Assembly (NCBI GenBank): GCA_001766655.1
Contig: MJCC01000011.1
Span: forward strand, 58,208-90,688
Direction of reading: 5' to 3'
DNA length: 32,481 nucleotides
Source: Phytomonas francai
Lineage: Eukaryota; Euglenozoa; Kinetoplastea; Trypanosomatida; Trypanosomatidae
Part shown: positions 1 through 6,629 of the stretch, in pieces
Position numbering within the stretch: the first letter of the stretch is position 1
Layout: each line of letters starts with the position of its first letter
Made by a program: the position numbers and the translations under genes
Notes under the pieces: generated by a model
Seen by the model: only the letters and a program-made list of their open reading frames with translations
The model's database searches: none
Told to the model about the DNA's origin: nothing

Positions 1-62
1 CGACCACGGCGACTGCGACAACGACCACGGCAACTGCAACAACGACCACGGCAACTGCGACA
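1..62 (+). repeat. Three tandem copies of a 21-bp unit in coding sequence
   Basis: A unit beginning cgaccacggc is repeated three times with one to three base differences per copy. The period is 21 bp, so the frame is kept and each copy adds seven Thr/Ala residues. The array probably continues to the left of the window, so its total length is unknown. Confidence 0.8.
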
Positions 63-2036
63 GCGGCGGAGCTGCTGCTCAGCGAGACGAGCGTGGCACA
101 GGCGGTGGTGCGGGAGGCGAGGCACGCGGCGACGGTCGCGTGCATGGCGCGCTGCCACGCGGCGCAGCCGCCGCAGCGGCTGTCGGTCTGCCCGCGGTTC
201 ATCGCGCCTCGTTGGGATTCCGACACCGGGTTGTGGGAGTCCTCCTCCGTCGAGGAGGCCGACGAGGGGCTGCGGGGACTGCCACGGGAGCGCCCCCCGC
301 GTCTCTGGGAAGAGCTACGGTGGCGATGGAGCGCCCCTGCGTCGTCCACGGAGAAGTCTTCGATCCTCTCGTCGGCATCCACCGCTGACGAAGCGGATGA
401 AGAGGAAAGTATCGAAAGTGGTTGCACAGAGGAAAGTGAAACGGAGGGCGAAGGCACGTCGGTAGGCACTACAGAGCAGAATAACCCCCGAAGCTACTCT
501 GATCACACTCGTACTGGAACAAGCAGGAATTCAAACTCTCCATCAAGGAATACGTCGTCGATGAATTCTGTGAATGCGGAAACTAAAGGTAATGAAAGGA
601 AGGGAAGCAGTTGTACTGTTAATTCTGATAGCAGTGCTTTGAGGTCTCTCAAAAATTCTGTTTCCGGCGCCAGCAGGAAGGTTGAGGATGCCTCAGAGAG
701 TGACGACGGCGTTGGCAGCGACTTTTCCTCTGGCTCGAGTAGTAATAAAGTATTAGAAGAGTCTACTGAGGAAGAGGAGGAAGAAGAAGAAGAGGATGAT
801 GATGATGAAGAAGAAGAAGAGGAGGAAGAGGAAGAAGAAGAGGACTTCAAACTCTACAAGGCGTTCTACGATGAGGAGAGTGGTCATCGGTACTTTGACT
901 ACTGTTTGCCAGTTACGCTGCAGTGCATTTCTTCAAGCGCTCTGGAAACGCGAGTTGACGTCAAAGCCTCCTCCTCATCTTCTGAAAACTCCTTTGACGA
1001 GGTTAGCGGCAGTCTTACTTTGATCAAGTCCCCAACAGAGCCAATAAAAGGTTCTGTGGAACAAAAAGTTAGTAGTGTATCGTTAAACCCTGCAAAAGTC
1101 GGTTTGAGCGACCAGTCCTCGTTAAAGGCGGAAACCTATCACCACCCATCCAAAGGGAAAAAGCCTCTTTCTAGTACTCAAACACTTCATCAACCACCTG
1201 GGAACCTAAATTTAGGTGATCTCTTTCTTATTGGGCATGAGATAAAACCGCAGGAGCGGTCTACTCCAGCTCCTGCACGTAAAATAACAGCATCAACAAG
1301 GATGAATTCCCCACGCAAGCAGGTGAGTAAGAGCAAAGAAGTCCAATTAATAGAAAATACCACCACCATAACCCCCCCAATAACAGCCCCAGGGAGACAA
1401 AAAAAGAAAAAGGGTTTAGCGGGAGAAGCGAAGATCAAAAATCGGGATCATTTTACACCTCTGTGGTTGAATAGTCAAGACTCATCGTTAACTTTACCGC
1501 TTTTATCATTACGTCTGCGGACACGTCTTTCAGGGGTGATATGGCGTACGCGGCATGCGCTTCAAAAATGGCATCTCGACGGGGTGCTGCTTCGTAATTG
1601 CTGTGAGGACTGGAAAAGGAGTACAAATCCTTCTCTTTCAGGTCTAGAGCTTTTGGAGAAATTTGGGCTCTATTTTTATGTCGAAACTCCCGAAGCGATC
1701 GAACCAAATAAAGAATTATACAAAGGAAAATCCTCACAGTCTGTCAAAAGCAGTACCTCAGTTCAAAAGATTTCAAAAGGGAAGAACATACCCCCTAATC
1801 GACATTCATCAGAGCTTGGTGCACCTTTAACAATGCAGAGGATCAGGTCTCATACGTTCAAGCGATTAGCGTGTGATGAGGACTGGACCGCCGTAATGGA
1901 ACTCTGGAAAAATAAGTACGCCACACGACCTTTTATGCGTCTTTACTTGCACATTCCTGACGAGTTATACAATATCGTTGACGATACACTACGAAGTATG
2001 CACTTGGTTGAGAACGGAGTGGAAAGTGAAAAGTGA
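3..2036 (+). CDS. Hypothetical acidic, Ser-rich protein, 5'-truncated by the window edge
   Basis: The frame is open to the first base, so the true start may lie outside the window. The first in-frame ATG is at 144. The opening bases encode three near-perfect copies of a 7-residue Thr/Ala unit (TTATATT). The middle is low complexity: Ser/Glu/Thr-rich, then an almost uninterrupted Glu/Asp run encoded around 770-846, then Ser/Lys-rich stretches. Sequence that looks globular appears only near the C-terminus, around the segments HFTPLWLNSQDSS, WHLDGVLLRNCCEDWKR and FMRLYLHIPDELYNIVDDTL, which are probably the conserved part. I see no membrane span and no known domain, and I do not assign a function. 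It ends with TGA at 2034-2036. Coding is supported by length and by the ordered C-terminal sequence. The acidic run also creates a poly-Ser shadow frame on the other strand. Confidence 0.75.
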   Translation, partial: TTATATTTTATATTTTATATAAELLLSETSVAQAVVREARHAATVACMARCHAAQPPQRLSVCPRFIAPRWDSDTGLWESSSVEEADEGLRGLPRERPPRLWEELRWRWSAPASSTEKSSILSSASTADEADEEESIESGCTEESETEGEGTSVGTTEQNNPRSYSDHTRTGTSRNSNSPSRNTSSMNSVNAETKGNERKGSSCTVNSDSSALRSLKNSVSGASRKVEDASESDDGVGSDFSSGSSSNKVLEESTEEEEEEEEEDDDDEEEEEEEEEEEEDFKLYKAFYDEESGHRYFDYCLPVTLQCISSSALETRVDVKASSSSSENSFDEVSGSLTLIKSPTEPIKGSVEQKVSSVSLNPAKVGLSDQSSLKAETYHHPSKGKKPLSSTQTLHQPPGNLNLGDLFLIGHEIKPQERSTPAPARKITASTRMNSPRKQVSKSKEVQLIENTTTITPPITAPGRQKKKKGLAGEAKIKNRDHFTPLWLNSQDSSLTLPLLSLRLRTRLSGVIWRTRHALQKWHLDGVLLRNCCEDWKRSTNPSLSGLELLEKFGLYFYVETPEAIEPNKELYKGKSSQSVKSSTSVQKISKGKNIPPNRHSSELGAPLTMQRIRSHTFKRLACDEDWTAVMELWKNKYATRPFMRLYLHIPDELYNIVDDTLRSMHLVENGVESEK

Positions 2037-2624
2037 AGATGAATACGAAGGAGAGCTGTTTTTCACTATGCTCATATGCATCTATATTTATATATGTACA
2101 TCAGCATTTTTATTCATTTGCGTTTTTTTTTTTTTGCGCTGCCTTCATTGTTTTATGTGCTTGGATATTTTGTATTTTTTAATTTGCGATTTTCCTTCTT
2201 CACATCACGAGTTGTAGAAGGTAAGGAAGGTCTGAGTGGCAGCCTTTCTTTTTCTGTCTTCCAGTGTATCAATTCCTATTTTACACCTCTTACGTTGATT
2301 AATCCGGGGTAGTATGGCATTTTGTCACGCTTTTCTTTTTTAGTTCAACATGATACATCTAAATACATGAGAATCAAAATAAAAGGTACAATTTTTTTTT
2401 CTCCCTTCTTTTCTATATTTGGCTTATTATATACTATATTTCAAGTATAAAGCAGAAGTTTTGATAAACAAACAGAAAAATAAAAGGAAGTGTCTCCTTT
2501 GCGGGCGTCAGCCACGGCGCAGAATCACCCTGAAGGGTCTTTTTCTTCGTTATCCGAGCCTAGGGAGGGTAGTCTTGGAGGGGATTATTTTTCCTGTGTA
2601 TTTTCCCCTGCAGAATCTACCTTC
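2037..2624 (+). other. Intergenic spacer with 3' UTR and splice signals
   Basis: AT-rich spacer with a T run near 2120-2135 and several pyrimidine-rich stretches. It should hold the 3' UTR of the acidic-protein gene and the polypyrimidine tract for the next gene (2586-2611). Short open frames here lack coding character, and I see no gene. Confidence 0.6.
2612..2613 (+). promoter_or_regulatory. Predicted spliced-leader acceptor AG
   Basis: A T/C-rich tract (2586-2611) ends in ctgcag. This is the first AG after the tract and lies 11 nt before the ATG at 2625. It decides the start of the next gene, because the open frame also runs upstream from a GTG at 2490 that would be removed from the mature mRNA. 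Confidence 0.6.
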
Positions 2625-3320
2625 ATGCGTTTCAAGCGTCTTTTTCTGTCAAACATGTCAAAACGCAAAGCTCTCATATCTTTTACTATCGCGGCGGCGG
2701 TGCTTACCGTCGGATACGGGTGCTGTCGCTTTGTTTGCCGCCGGCGGGGTAGGGGGGTCATGTCATCTGAAATCGAGGATGATGGCATTGTTTTCGCCGA
2801 TTCAGTTGAAAGCGGCTTTGTGGCCGCCCTGAAATCGACTGTAAAATCCCGCCAAATGCAATTGCTACATATGCTGGATGAACTAGAGGGTTTTGTAGCG
2901 AAACGAGATGCTCTATGCAATCGATCGTCCGAAGAGCAGGAAGGTATCAAGCCCATAGTAGAAGTGATCTATGAGGAGGGTTCCGACGGTATAGTGGAAG
3001 GTGGTGATGTGGAAGAGCTAATTACGAGGTTAAATCAAAGAATTGAGTTTCAAGCGTTGCATTTGAACGAGCTGCTGACGCAGTACGTGGTGCTGCTAGA
3101 CGGGCTCCCAGTTGGCGGCAGGGGCGATCTCAGGCATAAGCGCCGCACGCTCATTCAAGAAGCGATAGCTTTAGCGGATCGCATTACACCTCATTTGGGG
3201 AGTTACCGCCAGAAAACAAACGCCGCCGCGATTCAGTTGGATGGTGAAGGGCTCGGAACTAGTAACATCGTTTCTATCGAAGCCGATGAATCGGAGGAGG
3301 AGATGTCGACAGATAACTAA
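2625..3320 (+). CDS. Membrane-anchored protein with BAG-like C-terminal helices (Snl1-like architecture)
   Basis: The product is 231 aa. A short basic N-terminus is followed by one hydrophobic segment at residues 16-37 (ALISFTIAAAVLTVGYGCC), then a strongly basic stop (CRRRGRG), so the bulk is probably cytosolic. Residues 65-90 and 130-190 look like long amphipathic helices. The last part, with LLDGLPVGG, then RHKRRTLIQEAIALADRI, resembles the second and third helices of a BAG domain, the Hsp70 nucleotide-exchange module. One N-terminal span plus a C-terminal BAG domain is the plan of yeast Snl1, an ER-anchored Hsp70 cofactor. The membrane span is clear from sequence; the BAG call is my inference from helix pattern and charge, not a database match. 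The tail is acidic. The start is set by the splice acceptor 11 nt upstream; the next ATG is at 2655. Confidence 0.7.
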   Translation: MRFKRLFLSNMSKRKALISFTIAAAVLTVGYGCCRFVCRRRGRGVMSSEIEDDGIVFADSVESGFVAALKSTVKSRQMQLLHMLDELEGFVAKRDALCNRSSEEQEGIKPIVEVIYEEGSDGIVEGGDVEELITRLNQRIEFQALHLNELLTQYVVLLDGLPVGGRGDLRHKRRTLIQEAIALADRITPHLGSYRQKTNAAAIQLDGEGLGTSNIVSIEADESEEEMSTDN

Positions 3321-3891
3321 GTGAAAACGGTCTATGGTTAATGGATCTAGACAATCTCTCATTGAGAGTATTCTGCACCGATTGAAAGTCTAGCTGTGTA
3401 TAAAATCATAATGCTCGAAAACGAACGAACTATTATTTTGTGGTTGATACCACACGCCATATCGGTTATCTTTACTATTTGCTATTAGGTTCGCTTCCTT
3501 ATTCCAGGCAATGTCTTCTTCAAGTGGCTGAAAAACTAGGTGTGCAATTCGCGCATAAGCATCCACCCAACAATAGAGCGTTATGTTCTGGGTTCCAACG
3601 AGGCAACTCAAAATTGCCTATGATGCACACCCAAGAGTAACCCCCATAAAATATTCGATTAAGTCGGAGTTTAGTTTCAGTTTTTATTTCTTAATCGCAT
3701 TCATTCTTATCGATTAGCATAAAATAAACATAGGCTCTTGAGATTGTGATCAAACTAGACCTATCGGTGCCTTTTTCGTAGTGGTTATGGTTTTGCCCCC
3801 TCTGCGACGAATTCCGAGCCTGAGGTGCCCATTTATCATGAGCACTTCCTTTTCCCCCTCCTTCCCTCAACCTACCTCCTCTATTTTTGTG

Positions 3892-3893
3892 AG
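3892..3893 (+). promoter_or_regulatory. Possible spliced-leader acceptor for a small gene
   Basis: A long C/T-rich tract (3841-3890) is followed by gtgag. This first AG lies 9 nt before the ATG at 3903. The spacing matches the better-supported genes in this window. Confidence 0.4.
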
Positions 3894-3902
3894 TTGTCCA
3901 CT

Positions 3903-4052
3903 ATGGGGTTTGCGAAACCTTTCCCTTTTACTCCGACTCGGGGTGGAGGGAAGGTGTCTACGCGGTCCATGTTCCCTCAGACTTCAAACCTTCCCTATCC
4001 CAAGCTGTTGGATTGTTGCTATGAGTTGGTTTCACGCAACGATGCAGAATAA
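3903..4052 (+). CDS. Possible 49-aa small protein
   Basis: It begins MGFAKPFPFTPTRGGGK and ends with LLDCCYELVSRNDAE. It is not recognised. Support comes from position: a strong pyrimidine tract and AG stand just upstream, and the composition looks protein-like rather than AT-driven. A neighbouring frame stays open to 4146 with an acidic, protein-like end (ERDAGELEETKRD), so the real gene could be longer and carry a frameshift, or this could be a decaying pseudogene. There is no membrane segment. Confidence 0.35.
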   Translation: MGFAKPFPFTPTRGGGKVSTRSMFPQTSNLPYPKLLDCCYELVSRNDAE

Positions 4053-4418
4053 TCCTCCGGAAAGGGATGCTGGCGAACTCGAGGAAACGAAGCGAGACAC
4101 CGTTCATGACGATAGCATCGTCACTATTTCTTCCTCGTGTTCGTAACAAACTCCAAAGAAGCCTATTCCTATTTCCATTGTGTTTTCTTGCTATAGTTAT
4201 GAAGCACACGAATGGGGCCATCATGAGCTAGGGTATCCTTTAACGCTACTTTTATTTCTTTTTCAGATAACGCTCCTTACACGGTTGGTCTCCACAGGCA
4301 AACACGCGAGGGGCAGTAAGAATCCACCCATAGCATGGAGTATTTTCATAGATGCCTTCTCCTCCCCCCTTCTCTGTTCCCCCCCCCCCCCCCTCTCATG
4401 TGTACCCCTCTTACAACT

Positions 4419-4420
4419 AG
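4419..4420 (+). promoter_or_regulatory. Predicted spliced-leader acceptor and leader with a 5-codon uORF
   Basis: A strong pyrimidine tract with a 15-C run (4379-4393) is followed by cttacaactag. Splicing here gives a 66-nt leader before the ATG at 4487. The leader contains its own ATG at 4423, which opens a 5-codon frame ending in TGA at 4438-4440. Confidence 0.5.
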
Positions 4421-4486
4421 TAATGACCATCGTACTCTGATTTGCGAGTCCGTTTTATAGCCACCAGTCACGCAAAGTTCTGTGTC

Positions 4487-6037
4487 ATGGGCGGTGCGCG
4501 CTGTCCGGTGCGCGTGTGGCGGGGCCCGGCCGCGTGTCTCAGCCCCCCCTCTCGCGCGTGGGGCGCGCTCGCGACGCTGCGTCGGGCCCAGTTCGGGCGG
4601 GACCCACGCACGGTCGGGAAGATGCCGTGGTGGATGCAGGCCTTCGCGCCCAGGACGCCGCGGGGCGCCGCGGCCGCCCCCCTGCCCCCCTGGCCGGTCG
4701 ACGAGGTCGAGTTCAGCACGACGCAGCCGGGCGGCGGCCACGACGAGCGGCTCGCGCGGGAGGCCCCGCGGGAGGAGGGCTCGCAGGAGGCCTGGGGCGG
4801 GCCCGAGGCGGCGCGCGCGCTCCTGGCTGGGGCATCCAAGCCGCTGAGCGAGGCCGCGCGCGGGGCGGTTCGAGGGGTGGAAGCGACGGCCGCAGGGAGG
4901 GCCGCCCTCGCGGCGGGGGGGTGGGTCTGCGCGCGGTGCCTCCACGCGATGCCGCACCGCTCCCGCGCGGTCTGCGACCGCTGCCACGCCCTACGCCACG
5001 ACGCGGCGACGGCGGTGCGGGGGTGGTGCGCGGATTCGGAGAATTGGATCTGTGGGCGGTGCTTCGAGTTTAACTTCGACCGCGACGGCGCATGCCGCTG
5101 CTGCGGGACAGCCCGCGCGGAGAGCAAGGAGATGCACGTGGTTCACCACGAGTCTATCGCTGACCAGGTGCGGCGGGCCGCCGTCGGGAGTGTGATTAAC
5201 TCGCGAGATCGCTTCTGCCGTTGGCTCTGCCCGGGCTGCGAGGAGGTGAACTCGCTGCAGTCGAGCACTTGCCGGCACTGCAACCGCGAGCGCTTCAACA
5301 TCGTCGTCGGCTGCCCGCATTGCCGGGCTCCACGGCAGCTTCACAACGCGCAGGTCTACGGTAGTACCCCACAGGATCGAAAACATGCCCTGAGCAGCTT
5401 TGGAGTACACAATTGTGTTGCGCGTTTATCCTCGGAGCAGCGCTGCGAGGCCTGTGGGTGTTCACTGCATGGCGGGCCTCTCCTATCTCATGCGCGGACG
5501 TTGTGGTGGTGTGCGTGCGGGGTGTTTAATGTGGGGGGCTCGCACAGCTGCCAGCGCTGCCGGCTGCCGCGAGCGATCATGGGTGGGGGTGTGTTGGAGC
5601 GTATTCTGAAGGGCGCTCAGTGGGATTTCCAGACGTGCACTTCATGGTTCTGTGAGAGTTGTGATGGAATTAATATCGCCTCCCGTAGCGTGGTTTTTCT
5701 AAGGCGGGATCACACGCTGAACAACTCATCCAGGAAGTACACGCGTCTTATCCACGGGGATGTGAATTGCACACACTGTGGGGTCCCGTGGCATCATCAT
5801 GTGCTTCGTGATCGTGCGTGCTGGCGCTGCGCTTGTCATCTCATTAATTCGAGTGAGGACGAGTTCTGCAGGAGCTGCTATCTGCCTGCGGCGGATAGCA
5901 TCGGCGTTGATGTTCTCTCTTTTTGGGCGAAGGGTGACTGGATCTGCGGGAACTGTCAGGCTCATTGCTACCGGGATCGGGCACGTTGTAACTGCGGGAA
6001 TCCGCGTATCAAGCAGGAAGGAAGACCAGAAAGTTGA
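4487..6037 (+). CDS. Multi-zinc-ribbon (RanBP2-like) protein, probably mitochondrial
   Basis: The product is 516 aa. The first 40 residues are rich in Arg and Ala and poor in acidic residues (MGGARCPVRVWRGPAACL), like a mitochondrial presequence. From about residue 146 there are roughly seven C4 zinc ribbons, each with Trp before the first Cys pair: W146/C148-C151/C163-C166, W187/C189-C192/C203-C206, W246/C248-C251/C262-C265, C342-C344/C355-C358, W387/C389-C392/C428-C431, W446/C448-C450/C461-C464 and W485/C487-C490/C501-C503. Extra pairs occur at C276-C279 and C320-C323. Most follow the RanBP2 pattern W-x-C-x2-C-x(10-12)-C-x2-C, a family often binding single-stranded RNA or protein; some have a shortened C-x-C. 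An RNA-related mitochondrial role is inference. The frame also runs upstream to a TTG at 4442, but 4487 is the first ATG. The first half is far more GC-rich than its neighbours. Confidence 0.85.
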   Translation: MGGARCPVRVWRGPAACLSPPSRAWGALATLRRAQFGRDPRTVGKMPWWMQAFAPRTPRGAAAAPLPPWPVDEVEFSTTQPGGGHDERLAREAPREEGSQEAWGGPEAARALLAGASKPLSEAARGAVRGVEATAAGRAALAAGGWVCARCLHAMPHRSRAVCDRCHALRHDAATAVRGWCADSENWICGRCFEFNFDRDGACRCCGTARAESKEMHVVHHESIADQVRRAAVGSVINSRDRFCRWLCPGCEEVNSLQSSTCRHCNRERFNIVVGCPHCRAPRQLHNAQVYGSTPQDRKHALSSFGVHNCVARLSSEQRCEACGCSLHGGPLLSHARTLWWCACGVFNVGGSHSCQRCRLPRAIMGGGVLERILKGAQWDFQTCTSWFCESCDGINIASRSVVFLRRDHTLNNSSRKYTRLIHGDVNCTHCGVPWHHHVLRDRACWRCACHLINSSEDEFCRSCYLPAADSIGVDVLSFWAKGDWICGNCQAHCYRDRARCNCGNPRIKQEGRPES

Positions 6038-6051
6038 AAGAGTAATACAAT

Positions 6052-6075
6052 TATATATATATATATATATATATA
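6052..6075 (+). repeat. (TA)12 microsatellite
   Basis: Uninterrupted TA dinucleotides 14 bases after the stop codon of the zinc-ribbon gene. Confidence 0.9.
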
Positions 6076-6616
6076 ATTATTTACCTAATAACCAATATTT
6101 TTTAAGTTGGTTGCATTTTAGCTGTTCCACTTTAGAGAAGGCGCGCGGGATTCATCGATCAGGTTCAGTGTGCGGCGTATCGCAAGAGTACAGTGCTACA
6201 TTTCACCTTAATTTCTGCACCCTCTAAATTAGTTAGCCTTTGCATGCAAATGTGAAAGCAATGGCTAACCTTAGGGTTGTTGTTTTTTTGTGTGTTTCTG
6301 CGCCTGTAGATACAGAGGCGAGGAAGGCGATGAAAATTTTAAATCTTCGAAAACCACAGACGGGTATTGATACTACTAGTTTTTTCAAGTTCCTGTTTAT
6401 TTATTCATCTAAAAATTTCAATGCAAAGTACTCCCTCTCGGAGACCCATCTCGTTTTTCCCTCCTCCGTCCCTCCTACAGTATTGGTAAGGTGAGAAGTC
6501 TCTTAGAGGAGTTTAAATTTGATGTAAACCAGTAACGGACAGTGTATATTGGAAAGCCCTATACAATTATTGGAAAATAATTTAGGCGAATCATTTTTTT
6601 ATTTTTTTTACATACA

Positions 6617-6618
6617 AG
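6617..6618 (+). promoter_or_regulatory. Predicted spliced-leader acceptor of the SCYL gene
   Basis: The T-rich tract 6594-6610 is followed by acatacaag. This AG lies 11 nt before the ATG at 6630. The open frame extends upstream to a TTG at 6549, but that part contains the tract itself and would not be in the mRNA. Confidence 0.6.
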
Positions 6619-6629
6619 TAGACGAAAGT

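Larger units (their letters stand above)
3321..4486 (+). other. Long spacer with one possible small gene
   Basis: About 1.17 kb between two clear genes. The left half (3321-3800) is AT-rich with no convincing frame. The right half holds two strong pyrimidine tracts: 3841-3890, leading to a possible 49-codon gene, and 4356-4418, which contains a run of 15 C residues at 4379-4393 and leads to the zinc-ribbon gene. Confidence 0.5.
6038..6629 (+). other. Spacer with a TA microsatellite
   Basis: A (TA)n run of about 24 nt lies at 6052-6075. The rest is AT-rich and ends in a T-rich tract (6594-6610) that serves the next gene. An open stretch at 6240-6494 lacks coding character and I do not call it. 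Confidence 0.6.

Noticed and set aside
503..850. Minus-strand frame with a long poly-Ser run
   Set aside because: Reverse complement of the Glu/Asp codons in the acidic gene; all supported genes are on the other strand.
4346..5127. Long minus-strand frames opposite the zinc-ribbon gene
   Set aside because: High GC content suppresses stop codons; the products are Arg/Pro/Ala-rich with no pattern, while the + strand has ordered Cys pairs.
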